NCBI GenBank assembly: GCA_037176705.1
Contig: CM073889.1
Coordinates: 55,173,596-55,237,595 of the forward strand
Source: Molossus alvarezi
Lineage: Eukaryota > Chordata > Mammalia > Chiroptera > Molossidae
Direction of reading: 5' to 3'
Length of the DNA stretch: 64,000 nucleotides
The position numbers and the translations under genes were made by a program. This document shows positions 1-10,959 of the stretch, one piece after another. Positions within the stretch are counted from its first letter, which is position 1, and each line of letters opens with the position of its first letter. A model generated the notes under the pieces. It was given only the letters and a program-made list of their open reading frames with translations. It was not told the origin of the DNA and did not search any database.

Positions 1-560
1 ATTTAGGCCTGTAGTTCAGAGGAGAAGTCTAGTGTGGAAATGATAAATGTGGGGGGGTCATTCAGCATGTAGAAATGGTGAGGTGGAGGTTGTGGTGGGT
101 AAGGCTACCTAGGAAGGGTGCCGAGTAAGAAGAGACCCAGAACTGAACATTAGGACTTTAAAGTACAGTGGCCATGTCATTGCACACAAGTTGATAAGGT
201 GGCCAGTGAGGTAAGAGAAAGGCCAGGACCATGTAGTGTCTTGGAAGCCAAGTGGAAAGATGTTTCGAGGAGGAGCAATCAGCGAGTGCTGCTGAGAGTT
301 GTCAAGCGGAAGGAAGAATGGAAGATGTTTGTTGGTTTTAGGAATGGGTCAGTGAAGTCATTCTATGGACACTGTAGAACTGTTGGTGGAGTGATGAAAA
401 TGGGGATTGGACTGAGGTGAGGCTTCTTTTGAATATTAACTGCATTTCACAGACACTGTGAAAGGGATGAGTTTGGGGTAGCTAAGGGAGGATATGCAGC
501 TGAAAGTTTTAAGATGGAAGAGATTCAATTGTGTTAAGTGCTATCAAGAAGGATCCAATG
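1..560 (+). repeat. Possible ancient interspersed repeat, family not assigned
   Basis: The stretch is purine-rich and reads like a diverged copy of a widespread mammalian repeat: phrases such as 'ccatgtagtgtcttggaagcc' and 'gtgctgctgagagttgtcaa' recur in that type. No TSD or tail is visible. A 73-codon open frame at 199-420 has no recognisable motif and is probably chance. I cannot name the family. Confidence 0.3.
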
Positions 561-732
561 GAAAATTGGAGGCTGAATATAGAGGAGATAAAATAATTGT
601 GGACAATATGAAGTATTTGCAGTGGTAAGATATGTGGTCCAAGGAACAGTGGAAGAACTGGAACATGGATATAGAAGAGGACACTCCTTCAAGAGTGGAG
701 CTCTGCAGTCATAGGGTCCACATGAAAATTTG

Positions 733-880
733 AATCCTGCCACCCACTGTGACCTTAGGCATAGCTTTTGGGTGTCAGTTTTCTCATTTGTAAAATGAAG
801 CAGTGCTATATTAGCCACTTGGTAGGATGGCTTTAAGAATCATATGAGGTAATAAGTGTGAAGTGGCTCATTGCAACTAC
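733..880 (+). repeat. MIR fragment
   Basis: The order 'cactgtgaccttaggca', 'gttttctcatttgtaaaatg' and a region like 'aatgaggtaataagtg' matches the MIR core. The copy is strongly diverged and has no TSD, as expected for this ancient tRNA-derived SINE. Confidence 0.6.
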
Positions 881-3299
881 TTGTTACGTATTAGCAATTG
901 TTTCCATTTCTCATTTTATCTCTTTCCTTCTCTCTAATCATAGTGTTTCTGGCCTGAGCCTGGTTCCTTGGGGTGTCCTGTCCTCAAGGGTTAGAAACTG
1001 GAGGCTGCACTGGACCAGTGTTCACATGGTGTTTTTGTGGGCCTGGCCTCACTCACACCTGGTTTCTGGTGCCCCTAGGTGGGACCAAGCTAGGCTTCCT
1101 CCTGTTCCCCTAGAATTGCCCAACTGAATTGCCCAGCAGCCCTGTCGTGCCGCCTCTGCTTCTTTAAGAAAGCCCAGGTGTAGCTATGTGCTTTAGGGCT
1201 GAGGCCCTGGTCACCCTGGCAAGGTACCACCTCAGCCCATTTGGCTAATTACTTCACTAGCCTGGAAAAGAAAGAAAAGTTGGCTAGAGTTCATGCCGGT
1301 AGGCCTCTCACTGGCCTAGGCAGTGAGCTGCATTTGTGCCCTCATGTCTTTGAAACATGTGGAAATGTCACCAGAGTGCCAGGAAGTGAGGCTGAGTGTG
1401 CAGGTGCAGAGGGCCAGCTGGGCTAGAAAAGCAGTGCATGTGTGAGGCTGCACCCATGTTAAAGGCAGGGCAGCTCAGTCATATCCCAAATTCAGTGCTC
1501 TGGCTGTGGTACCACCTAGGGTCTGGGAACTGCCCACCTAGACAAGAACTGGGTCTGGGCTCAGCATGGGAGCTGGGCTGCGTCGCAGATGTCATGCGAT
1601 GGGCACTTGGGCTCCCAAATTCCCCATGCTCTCTGTGAGCCAGCTGGGCTGGACAGACCCCGTGGCTCACCCAGTGCCCTGGGCTGGGGGCTACAGTGAG
1701 GCATCCTGTGCCCAGCCTCCCCCAAGCCTCCTCTCATCCTTAGCTCTAGGCATAGCATCTTTGGCCATGGGCAACCTTGCACTTCCCTAGTTCTTGATTT
1801 TCCTGTGGCAAACGTGGCCTCAGTTTCTCCCTTGTAAATCCTAGGGTAAAGGGTGAAGTGAGGCCCTGTGTGTAAAGCCTTGAACAAGGCCTGTACCCCA
1901 CACCCCCAGGTAAGGTGAAGTGTCCCAGACATCTGAACACCTCTCATTTGGTCTCAGACCCAGTCTATTCTGTCTGTGGCCCTCACGAGTGTATGTGGAG
2001 AGGAGCGCTCCCCCTGGGCTACCAGGACAATGTTCATACCCATAGGCCAGTCCCATCTCCCAGTCTTGACTAAGATGCCCAAACCCAGTGACCTGGGCCC
2101 AGCAACCATCATGGCCTCAGCTTTCAATGGCCTGTACAGCCATAGGTAGTCATGCAGCAGGCCCCTGGCCCCTGAGCAGCTGCCTGCAGCCTGGTTCTTG
2201 GCTTAGAAGGGGGAAAACAGCTGAAGAAGGAGGGCTGGATGTCACTTTTCCTCCTCCATTTGTCTTGGAGGCTGACATGGGAGAAAACCCCAAAGGGCAA
2301 AATGCGCCCTCACAGTTTCACCACAAGTATCCTGACCGGGCATCTGGTGCCGAGCTGATAGTGCAGGCCCTGGCCGCAGCCCTGACGGAAACCGTGCTGC
2401 CAGCGGTTGGGGGCAGCAGGCCCAGACAGGAAACGCCCCTGAACGTACCCCAGGGCCCATGGCCTCGGCACAGGCTTGCTGCTTCGGACCAGGCCCGGCG
2501 CCATTTTGAAGCTGGGCTGGACTCTGGGACTCTGGCCTGGGATCTTGAGACTGGTCTATCACCTGCCTGCACAGGCTTGGGAAATGACAGGGAAGGAAGA
2601 TGGAACCTCCAGACTGGGCTAGCCAGGAATGAGAGTGGAGTGCAGCCCCTTCCCTACCATGGCCAAGCCTTCCATGGTGCCCCTAACTAAGTCCTTTAAA
2701 TTCTCAGCTTCTATTCAGTGGTTGGTTCCATGTTTACCATACCATCCCCAGAACTAAATGCAGGGGACACAGAAGTGAACCAAATAGTATTAGGTATTGG
2801 GAAAAGCAGACAGAATAGGGTGCATAGTTAGGAATACTCATGGGGTCTGTAAGATTTGCCTGTGGGTGATGAGGAGGAGGGAGGAGTTCAGATTCTGGCC
2901 CTTTTCTTTTTTTCTTTTCATTCAGGAGATGGAATCCAGAAAGATTCATTTTAGGATGAGAAAGATAAGCCCATTCAAATGCTGGTGGGAAGTAAGGAGT
3001 TTATAGGGAGGGAAGAGGTTACAGATCTAGGTGAGAAGGGGCCAATTGAGAGAGAGTTCTGGGATGTGATTGAGGGCTGAAGGGGAGAGATTTCAAAGGA
3101 GGTCTCTGAGCTGTTGGGCCTTCCTCCCACCAGTACCTGCAGGAAACTGGCAGAGAATTGTATAAGCTTTGCCTCCTAGGTGTCTTTCCCTATTAACTAT
3201 GGGAGGTCTCTACCTTACACTATTTGGCACTGGTCTCTGAAGTTCAGTGGACTGCTTGCTTCCCTAGACTGGGAGCTCACTCTCAGCAGAGTTAAGGAG
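881..3299. other. Unique, GC-rich stretch without recognised repeat or gene
   Basis: I see no transposon, tRNA or convincing exon in this 2.4-kb stretch. Several overlapping open frames occur between 1241 and 2690 on both strands. They are explained by high GC content and contain no motif I recognise. The longest (200 codons from 2088) is low-complexity, rich in Pro, Gly, Ala and Trp. A CpG-dense patch inside it is listed separately. Confidence 0.5.
2285..2515. promoter_or_regulatory. Small CpG-dense patch
   Basis: About a dozen CpG dinucleotides are clustered here in otherwise CpG-poor DNA, including 'aatgcgccc', 'gccgcagccctgacgg' and 'ggcccggcgccattttg'. The patch is not inside a young transposon, where CpGs are usually recent. 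It could be a weak CpG island, an unmethylated regulatory element or an exon remnant. No TATA box or paired splice sites were identified. Confidence 0.3.
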
Positions 3300-3309
3300 G
3301 CAGCACATC

Positions 3310-3490
3310 AAGGCCTGTGATTCATTTAACAAATATCTTTACTGTGTATCAGGCATTGTGCCTAAAGGCACCCGGGATACAGTAAGTGGTACAAAGTCTT
3401 GTGTCACTTTTAGAAAGACAAGAAACTAGAAAATAAATTATTGCAGGTAGTGATGAATACTACTAAGGAATAAAATAGAGTGATGTGATG
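3310..3490 (+). repeat. L2-like 3' end fragment
   Basis: 'gattcatttaacaaatatctttactgtgtatc', then 'aggcattgtgcctaaaggca', 'gggatacagtaagtg' and 'gatgaatactactaagg' appear in the order seen in mammalian L2 3' ends (described, not quoted as one run). Diverged and without TSD. Confidence 0.5.
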
Positions 3491-4137
3491 AATGGATTTA
3501 GTCTGAAGGGTTGGGGAGACATACCTGGGAAGAGACAGCTTGAAAGCTAAGAAGGGTAGCATTGCAGAGTTTCGCCTGTAAAGGTGAGTGAATGCTGTTC
3601 TTTCTCTTCTGGTCTCTTCCCTGCGCTGCCCCATTCAGGCCTTGATGGCTGCAAGTGAGGTTTTATGGCACACCTTCTCTAAAGGGCAGCCCAGCTTCCC
3701 CTTCCCAGGCCCCAGTTTTGACACCCTCGTGGCACTCACTGTCTTCCCAAGTCCCTGTTGTCATAGTATTCCCCATCCCCTACCCCCGTCCCCCTGCCAC
3801 TGCCTTTCCATCAAGATGTAGTCATACCCATGCCAGGCTTCTGATGAAGTGTGCAACTCACTCGAGACTTAGGGCTTGTTTCTGTACTCTGAGCCTCATA
3901 CAGCTCGTCTGGAAATTGGTGACAATATGATATGAGGCCTGAAAGCACTCAGTAACGGGATGCAAATAAAGTCTTCCAACAGTGCTGGCTCAAGATACTG
4001 AGTCTCTTTCTTCAACAGATACAAGAATAATCAGCATAACCCTTTTTTTGGAAGCGTGTAACTGTTTACAAAGTGCCTTTTTAAGTATTCATTCCTCATG
4101 TTTCAGAGGGCAAATGGGGGTTTCAGTACATTGTGTT
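3491..4137. other. Unique sequence, nothing recognised
   Basis: No repeat family or gene is recognised. The frames at 3588-3930 are short, overlap on both strands and have no motif. The sequence is pyrimidine-rich around 3690-3820. Confidence 0.4.
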
Positions 4138-4255
4138 GAGATCCAACTCTGCAGCTAGCCCCTGGGAGATCTTGGGCAAGTCCCTTCCCTTTCCAGGCTT
4201 AAAATCTTTCTGCACAATGAGAGATGTCTGAGGGCCCTTCTAATATTGACACTTT
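4138..4255 (+). repeat. MIR fragment
   Basis: 'atccaactctgcagctagc', 'gggagatcttgggcaagtcc' and a following pyrimidine-to-'atgagagatgtctgag' segment follow the MIR core order. Confidence 0.5.
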
Positions 4256-4437
4256 GGGGGTGCTGGGGCCAGTCATACAGGGAGAGCCCCAGGAGCAGCA
4301 TCAGTTGAGGATGGAGGAGGTACAGGACTTTTTTCTGTTTTGCCAAGTTTGGCTTTTCCCCAATGCTGGATTGGGATATCAATGGAGAGAGGTGAGCCTG
4401 GTCTCTATGAGGCAGTACCTATATCTCCTTGGTTTCT

Positions 4438-4646
4438 TTTAAAAAAATATGTTTTTATTGAATATTTTAGAGAGGAAGGGAGAGAGATAGAAACTGATGT
4501 GAGAGAAACATTGATCAGCTGCCTCCTGCCCATCCCTTACTGGGGATTGAGCCTGCAACCTGGGCATGTGCCCTGACTGGGAATCAAACTCGGACTTCTC
4601 AGTCCATGGGATGACACTCAATTTACTGAGCCCCACTGTCTGGGCT
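4438..4646 (-). mobile_element. Ves-type SINE (antisense)
   Basis: Antisense copy. The high-coordinate end carries the tRNA-like head ('cccagacagtgggg' read on the minus strand), followed by the body and then a T-run at the low end. Imperfect TSDs flank it: 'atatctccttggtttct' (4421-4437) and 'atatcttggtttct' (4647-4660). Bat Ves SINEs are Pol III transcribed and rely on L1 proteins in trans. Confidence 0.9.
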
Positions 4647-4904
4647 ATATCTTGGTTTCTTGTTGCCCTGTCATTGAATGCTGGGGGCACTGTGATGTGG
4701 AGTGGATCCTTCCTGTCCTTGGCATGACTTGCAGTTGCAGAGGGGCATGGTCTCTCTCCCTGTCTCTATTTCATGTGCATCCTCATGAGGGACAGCAAAG
4801 GCATGGTCACAGGTGAGCAGCCATTCCAGTGTTTGAGTGTATGTGCCCCTCCCACACCATGGTTCTTACGGAGGCTCACAGACACACAAGAACAGATAGA
4901 CACC

Positions 4905-5055
4905 TACTGCTGTGTTGATTCATGTCAGATGTTCACTGAGTGGCCCCCATGTGCTGGGTGCTGCCTTTGGCCCTGGGGACACAGGAGAGCGGGCAAAGTT
5001 CTCACCCTCATGGACCTTGGAAGCCCACAAACACACCGTCATAATGACAGCCTAC
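4905..5055 (+). repeat. L2-like fragment
   Basis: 'tgttcactgagtggccccc', 'atgtgctgggtgctgcc' and 'ctggggacacagga' followed by 'ctcaccctcatggacc' have the order of an L2 3' end. Old and diverged. Confidence 0.5.
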
Positions 5056-5965
5056 ACTCAGAGCACTGACATGGTGCCAGTTACTGCTCTGGTCTCCTTA
5101 CTTTTCTGACTGTTAATGGTCAGAGCCACTCTTTCATTAGATACTATCATCCCACTTGAAGCTGAGGGAGCTTGCATAGCAGGTAGTCCTGGCATTCTGG
5201 GGCACCTTTCCTCACCCACAAAGTCTCTTTTCCATAAGCACACGGGGCATGCAGGCTGCTCCAGGGGCATCTTCACTGCAGAAACACTTCTCTGCACCCT
5301 TAGACCCCCCACACAGTGCTATCACATGTACCTTCTCATCACACAGCTTTCCCACCCCCTGCTCCTGTGTCCTGCCTTGCTCTTCTGGAGAGCAACTCCT
5401 GTGTCACTCTGATCCTTATGCCTTAGGGCCTGGGATTTCCCTCCAGCAGGCTGGGAACCCAGGGGCAGGGCCTAGGTTTTCTGCCCAGCATAAGGTCTGG
5501 AGTGGGGAAAGTGGGTTTGTGCATGTAATGAGGGAGTATTGGATGAAAACTAGATGAAGGCACAGCTTCTTTCACCTGCTGGTACCCACAGGTCTTCTAG
5601 AGAGCTCAGGTTTTCCTGCATTGTGAGGCCAGGTCATTGGGGTAGGGTGCTGTCTGGAGCCAGGAGGGAGCTAGGGAGAAGACCAGATGCAAGATGGGTT
5701 CTGTGGTGAGTGGACACAGGTGAGGGACTCCAGCAGCATGGGGGTGAAGTGGAGAGAATTGTCAGATGAAGACAGTCCTGAGGAGACCCCCTTTGAACTT
5801 GTCAGGGCTAGAGTGGGTCAATTTGGGCTTAGTTATCTATGCACACCCAGAGCACAGGAGAGGTAGAGACAATTCCCGGAAGGTGTTCTATCGGTGTGTG
5901 TGTGTGCATGTGCTCCTGTGTGTTTGTGTGTATGTGTGGTGGTGGGAAGCAGCCTGGGGCAAATG
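5056..5965. other. Mostly unique sequence with a short TG-rich microsatellite
   Basis: No gene or interspersed repeat is recognised. A broken (TG)n tract lies at 5894-5945. Open frames at 5058-5557 overlap on both strands and look like chance. Confidence 0.45.
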
Positions 5966-5967
5966 GA

Positions 5968-6145
5968 TGAGGGTGGCATTAGAGCTACCTGGAGTTGAAT
6001 TTTGGTTCTGTGAGTCGCTTAATCTTTTTACCAGTTTTCCAACTCAAACAGTGGGCCAAATGATACCTGTATTATGATGATAAAAAATATGTAAGTAAAC
6101 ATCCTGGCACAAAGTACTGTATATGTGCTTAATACATAGCATTTG
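5968..6145 (+). repeat. MIR fragment
   Basis: 'agctacctggagttgaat', 'ggttctgtgagtcgctt', 'gggccaaatgatacctg' and 'cctggcacaaagtactg' follow the MIR order from tRNA-derived part to 3' part. Confidence 0.6.
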
Positions 6146-6661
6146 TGATTTAGTTGTGTGTATGTGTATGAAGGATTTCAGGGCCCTGTATAGGCTTCTG
6201 AATTGATTGCCAACATGGCCATCCTGTGATTTAAGGGAATTGCCCACCTATAACTTAGGACCCAGTGTTGCCTCCTGTTGGCTGGGCACAGACAGCAGTC
6301 CTGCCTGCAGGGCTCTCATCTGATAGGCACAGATATGGCTACCTAGAGAGAGAACTTTACCCAGGGTCCACTGCTAGAAGTGGAGGCCCAGGTTATTAAA
6401 TCTATAATAGGTTAGACCCTGTGCTGGCCATTCTATTATTAATTGTTTCTATTTTTATCTTTTTCTTCAGATTGGGACATACTGCCTCTGTCCCTGCTGT
6501 ACCATCATTTGTCCTGACCCCAGTCTCATCCTCTATCCCCACCAACAGCCCCACTGTGTAGGGTGCATGTCCTCAGCTGTGTATGTATGCTGGTAATACA
6601 TGTGTTTCCATGTTTGTGTCCACTTTGCCCTCAACATATTCTGCTTCTTGCTGATCTCATT
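6146..6661. other. Unique sequence, nothing recognised
   Basis: No recognised repeat or coding region. It is interrupted at its right edge by a SINE insertion. Confidence 0.4.
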
Positions 6662-6674
6662 TGGCTCAATTTTT

Positions 6675-6889
6675 ATTTTAATATTTTTATTTATTGTTTA
6701 GAATGAGAGGAAGGGAGACAGAGATAGAAACATCGATGTGAGAGAGAGAGACACACTGATTGGCTGCCTCCTGCACACCCCCTACTGGGGATTGAGCCTG
6801 CAACCCAGGCATGTGCCCTGACCAGGAATTGAATGGGGACCTCAGTCCATGGGATGGTGCTCAATCTACTGAGCCACACCGGTCAGGCT
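6675..6889 (-). mobile_element. Ves-type SINE (antisense)
   Basis: Antisense copy with head 'cctgaccggtgtggctc' on the minus strand, a GA-rich body at 6702-6752 and an AT-rich tail at the low end. TSDs read 'tggctcaattttt' (6662-6674) and 'tggctcaaattttt' (6890 onward). Confidence 0.9.
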
Positions 6890-6982
6890 GGCTCAAATTT
6901 TTTTTTGGTCCATCCATGTCATTGTGAGTATTTCCAGGTATCCTTCTACCCCAGAGTATCTTACTGTGTGTCTCTGCCTTTT

Positions 6983-7197
6983 AATCACCCACTCCCCAGT
7001 AATAGACACCCAGGTGCCATCTTCCCTCATGTTTCATCACCCACTCCCCAGTGATGGATGCCCTCAGGTCCCATCTTCCTTCACCTCCTACTCCCCACTC
7101 CCATTGGGTGACCCCCACAGGCCCCATTTTCTCTCATGCTGCACCACCCACTCCCCAGTTAAGGATGCTCACAGGCTCCATCTTCCCTTTGTCTCCA
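6983..7197 (+). repeat. Minisatellite, about 4 x 53 bp, degenerate
   Basis: Four successive units start near 6983, 7036, 7089 and 7143. Each begins with a 'cacccactcccca' motif and ends with a 'ggtcccatcttccctcatg'-like segment. Units 1, 2 and 4 are clearly alike and unit 3 is the most diverged. One forward frame (6924-7370) stays open through the array, but the peptide has no recognisable domain. Confidence 0.75.
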
Positions 7198-7894
7198 AGG
7201 GGGCTATAGGGATGACTGACCATGGAGCTGGGGTAGGACGACTAGCAGGTCACACAGACTCTGTCAGGATGGCCACCAATTTGTCCCTTCTCATGGTATA
7301 CACCCTCTTTTGTGTACTTTGCCTCCAGTATCTGTTTAGTCCATATAGTAAATCTGGGAAGGAGGTGTAATTCATCTTCATTTATAGTGAGGACTGGAAG
7401 CTAGAGTGGAAAAATAACTCTTCTGATACCATACAACCATTGGGCAAGTTTGAGGCAACACCTGGTAGTAAGGAATTGCAGAACAAAAGTTATGTGGTGT
7501 AGTGCTCAGCCTGGTCCAAATGGGTGCCCTTGACCAAAGCTCCAGCCTGCTCTGAGGTATCGGTGTCCCCAGAGAGCAGCTATCCCCACTGTTGGAAAGG
7601 AGATAAGGGAGGTGCAGTGCCTGGTCAAGGTGAGAAAAACTCTGACTCAGAGGGTAGTATCTTGAGAGAAAGTCCAGGGTTGGGTAGCTCTGGTCTAATA
7701 GTCCTATAATGCATAATCTCTTTGCAAACATTGAGTTCCTGAACTCCAGGCTCTCCAAGCACTTGACTGTTGTGGGGAATGGAATCACTTTACTTGATTG
7801 ACATTCTTTTTTTGTTTTGTTTTGTTACCTTTTATTTAGGCAAGTGCAACTCGTTTCCCAATTATGGTAGTGGTACAAAAGTTTTATTTAAAAT
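7198..7894. other. Unique sequence, nothing recognised
   Basis: No interspersed repeat is recognised with confidence. A minus-strand frame of 136 codons at 7378-7788 has no motif I know and no visible splice structure. Confidence 0.4.
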
Positions 7895-7909
7895 TAAATT
7901 AGACCATGA

Positions 7910-7998
7910 TGGGAAGGAGGGGGGTAAATGAGAGAAAAAAGGGGAAACATCTGTAATACTTTCAACAATAAAGATTTAAAAAAAAAAAAAAAAAAAGC
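7910..7998 (+). mobile_element. 5'-truncated L1, 3' tail only
   Basis: About 90 bp containing the shared bat L1 3' end ('ggggaaacatctgtaatac', 'tttcaacaataaag') and an A-run. TSDs flank it exactly: 'taaattagaccatga' (7895-7909) and 'taaattagtccatga' (7999-8013). A very short insertion of the same family as the long L1s further right. Confidence 0.9.
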
Positions 7999-8072
7999 TA
8001 AATTAGTCCATGAGACTGACTTGCTTAGGGAAGAGGTGGTATAGCAGATGGCTCAGCCTCACTGGTTCTGGG

Positions 8073-8280
8073 CAGGCTTCCTGGGGTGGATGGCTAGCTT
8101 TGCCACTTCCTAGCCTGTGTGACCATGGACAAAGTACTCAACTGCCCTGTGCCTCAATATCCCTTTCATAAAATGGGAGTAATATTCATTTCTAACTGAG
8201 AGAGTTGGTGTGAGACTCAAATGAGATGACGGGCCAGGCATTGGCCCATGGTAAACACTAAGTTGGGGTCTGTTGTTAAG
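8073..8280 (+). repeat. MIR
   Basis: Near-complete MIR: 'gccacttcctagcctgtgtg', 'accatggacaaagtactcaa', 'cataaaatgggagtaatat', 'tgtgagactcaaatgagatg' and 'ccatggtaaacactaag' appear in order. Confidence 0.75.
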
Positions 8281-8621
8281 GGAACATTTAGACTAGTGGA
8301 TGGTAGTATATGGTTTAGGATGTGATGGTGGAACTTGAATGCCGTCAAAACATACATCTAATTCAGGTCCCATTTCTGAGGGAAAACTGAGTCTCCTGTT
8401 TTATGCTGCACTCTGCTGGACTCAATGGAACACAGGGGCAGTTAAAAGTGGCTCTCTAGGAAGCTGGCCTTCAGGGTGGCTTTGGAATCAGCAGGGTGTC
8501 TGAGCCCCTGGGTCTTATCCATAGAGTGGGATGATCTCAGAGAGGGGGACAAAGACTCTCCTTGACCAAACTCTACTTGGCTCCTCTGAACTCTCTTTTC
8601 AACTAGACTTTTGGGCTTCTG

Positions 8622-9208
8622 TGTTCATTTCTATATTGTCCTATTTTAGCAAGGATCCTGCTAAGTCATTTTAGCCAGATTCCTTCACACAATAATCTGA
8701 TCAGGTTTTTTACCCTCCCATTACCTCCCAGGTGATGTCTGATCACCTGGCCAACCCTTTCGCAGGAATCCTGTTAGGTTGATTCAGCCAGAATCCCCCC
8801 TTACTCCTGATATTTCCTCTTAGTCATTTTCCGTTCACTGACTCCACCCTGCTCTGTGGCTATAAATGCCTTCTTCCTTGTATTCAGGGTTGAGCTCCAT
8901 CACTCTTCCCCACTACAAAACCCTGTTAGTCCTGGCAGTGTGGCTCAGTTGGTTATGCGTCATCCTGTGCACCAAAAGGTTGCTGGTTCGATTCCCAGTC
9001 AGGGCACATGCTCAGGTTGTGGGCTTGATCCTCTGTAGGGGGTGTGCAGGAGGCAGCTGATTGATGTTTCACTCTCACATCAATGTTTCTTTCTCCCTCT
9101 CTCTTCCTTTCTCTCTCTATAAAAAAAGGACCCTGTTGTAGTGGTCCTACTGGAATAAAGCATTCTTACTGTCTTTAATAAGTGCCATGAATAATTTTTT
9201 CTTTAATA
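8622..9208 (+). mobile_element. Solo LTR, ERV1-like, split by a SINE
   Basis: The stretch looks like an LTR. A TATA-like 'ctataaatgcc' lies near 8859-8869, and a polyadenylation signal 'aataaa' near 9152 is followed by a T-rich 3' end. It carries a diverged internal duplication ('gcaaggatcctgctaag' near 8650 against 'gcaggaatcctgttagg' near 8762). A SINE at 8931-9128 separates the TATA region from the polyadenylation signal. Ends are approximate. No internal retroviral genes are nearby, so it is probably a solo LTR. Family not named. Confidence 0.6.
8931..9128 (+). mobile_element. Ves-type SINE inside the LTR
   Basis: Head 'cctggcagtgtggctcag' with B box 'ggttcgattcc', then a CT-rich body and short A-tail. 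The LTR sequence is duplicated at the edges: 'aaccctgttagt' (8919-8930) and 'gaccctgttgtagt' (9129-9142). The SINE is therefore younger than the LTR. Confidence 0.9.
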
Positions 9209-9665
9209 GGGGTCATGGGAGACCATGCATGTAGAGCATAATGCAGGCACTCAATAAATGCTGTTGTTCCTCCTCATCCCACAGGCCAGCCACTAGGCAT
9301 TAAGTCTGGCTTCTTCTTCCAGTTCTTCATGGCCCTGGACAAAGTTTCTGCTCCGTTTTCAGGGCCTTTGCCCTGGCCCCTGAATGGTGAGTGAAGTTCA
9401 GGAAAGAGCTGGGCCTACCTCACCTTGCAACCTTGGTCCAAAGACCTGAGGTTGGTGGGGACTCTGTGCTCATCACCACCAGAGGGCGACCCTTGCCCAG
9501 GAAATCCACTCCTCTCCCCAAGGGTGGGCTGGATATTTCTTGCTGTCTGTGGGTCACTTTTGTTAGCCTGTGGCCAGTGTGCAGGCATATAGAAGCTCTG
9601 TTGAAGGTGGCTGAATTTTACTTTGAAAGGGTGAAGAAGTTGGTGCCTGCATGAATAGTGTGGTA
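9209..9665. other. Unique sequence, nothing recognised
   Basis: A forward frame at 9391-9654 (87 codons) shows no motif. No splice pair or repeat was recognised. Confidence 0.4.
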
Positions 9666-9669
9666 GGTG

Positions 9670-9855
9670 ACAGCCTGGGGTTTAGGTTCCAGCTCCCACA
9701 CTTACTGTCTGTATGTAGCCCTGCTTGCCTCAGTTTCCTTATCTATCAATAAGGCTCATCACTGGAACTGTCACATAGGGCTCTTGTGAAGACCAAACAA
9801 ATTGATTGTGGCAGAGCATTTAAGCAAGTGGGTACTAGATATATGTCAGCAATTA
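9670..9855 (+). repeat. MIR
   Basis: 'cagcctggggtttaggttcc', 'cctcagtttccttatctatc', 'cataggg' with 'ctcttgtgaagac' and 'agcatttaagcaagtg' follow the MIR order. Confidence 0.65.
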
Positions 9856-9889
9856 CTGTGGAATTCCTGTTCCAAGCCAGGTCCCGTGA

Positions 9890-10030
9890 TATAACTTGAC
9901 ATCCTTATATCAGTGTTTCCTCACAACTACCTTGCAGGTATAGGTGTCTAAGGAAAGACAGCTAAAGGTCCCACTTAGGTGAATAAAGGTCCCAGTGGTA
10001 TTTGAACCTAGTGATCAACCAGCTCCCAAT
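9890..10030 (-). repeat. Probable MIR fragment (antisense)
   Basis: 'ttcctcacaactaccttgc' followed by 'ggtatttgaacctagtg' resembles a reversed MIR that lost its middle. Weak. Confidence 0.4.
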
Positions 10031-10230
10031 CAGAGGCGAGTCATGCCTCATTGCTCAGAACCTGCAGGGTGCCAGAAGTGGTTGTTTGTCTTGTGGGGGT
10101 GGACCAGGGACCTCCTGGGCCTCTGAGAGGTAGCTCTGGTTTAGGTCCTATGGGGACCAGGGACATTCTCAGGCTGCAGTCCCTACTCTGGAACCACCCT
10201 GTCTGTGGCACTAAGAGATGGCCTTTCTGG

Positions 10231-10488
10231 CCCTGGCCGGTTTGGTTCGGCGGTTAGAGCGTCGGCCTGCGGTCTGGAGAGACCCGGGTTCGGTTCCCGC
10301 TAAGGGCGCGTACCTCGGTTGCAGTTTGTCCCCGGCCCTGGTCGGTTGTGCGGGTGGCAGCCACTCGATGTGTCCCTTTCACATCGATGTTTCTCTCTCT
10401 GTTCCTCTCTCTCCCTCCCACTCTACCTGAACAAAAAATGGAAAAATGTCCTCGAGTGAGGATAAAAAAATAAAATAAAATAAAATAA
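10231..10488 (+). mobile_element. Young Ves-type SINE, second subgroup
   Basis: CpG-rich and little diverged. Head 'ccctggccggtttggttcgg', A box region 'tggttcggcggttaga' and B box 'gggttcggttcc'. The body ends in a hallmark 'gtcctcgagtgaggat' and an (AAAAT)n tail. The TSD 'agatggcctttctgg' is perfect on both sides (10216-10230 and 10490-10504). The intact CpGs argue for a recent insertion. Confidence 0.95.
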
Positions 10489-10504
10489 AAGATGGCCTTT
10501 CTGG

Positions 10505-10944
10505 AATCCCAGCTAGAGTTCATGGTCCTTGACATGTGCCAGGCTCATTTCTCCATCCATGTCTATGCTTCTTCTGTGCCTACTACCTCAACCCCCCTCT
10601 CCCATTCAAATCCTCTCTATCTTTCAAGATCCAGTTGAAGTATGTCCCTTCATAAACTTCGTGAAACCTTCCTCAGTGACCCCAACAGCCACTGATTTCC
10701 TTGGTCTGCAAGGAAGCTTCCCTTCTTGTCCGCCTGGAAAAAATCCTATTCATTCTCTAAAACCCAGCCCCCAGCATTACACCTGAGAAGGCTTACTGCC
10801 ACTCTCCTCCTCTCTTCTAGATGGAGACAGTTACTGCCTTGCTGAGCTTTCTGTGAGTTGGAGTTACAATGTCACTGCATTGGTTTACATTTATATCCTG
10901 TGTTTAAAAAACTGTAAAGGTAATAATACACACTAATAATAAAT
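10505..10944. other. Unique sequence, nothing recognised
   Basis: No repeat family or gene is recognised. A forward frame at 10529-10786 has no motif. Confidence 0.4.
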
Positions 10945-10959
10945 ATTCAAGCAGATTAG

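Noticed and set aside
2088..2690. 200-codon forward frame as a gene
   Set aside because: Low-complexity composition in GC-rich DNA, opposing frames are open too, and no motif or splice signals fit.
6983..7197. CRISPR-like array
   Set aside because: No conserved direct repeats with unique spacers; this is a degenerate tandem repeat in a mammalian genome.
10231..10310. Genuine tRNA gene
   Set aside because: The A and B boxes belong to a SINE with body, A-tail and TSD; no cloverleaf with a CCA-adjacent acceptor stem is supported.
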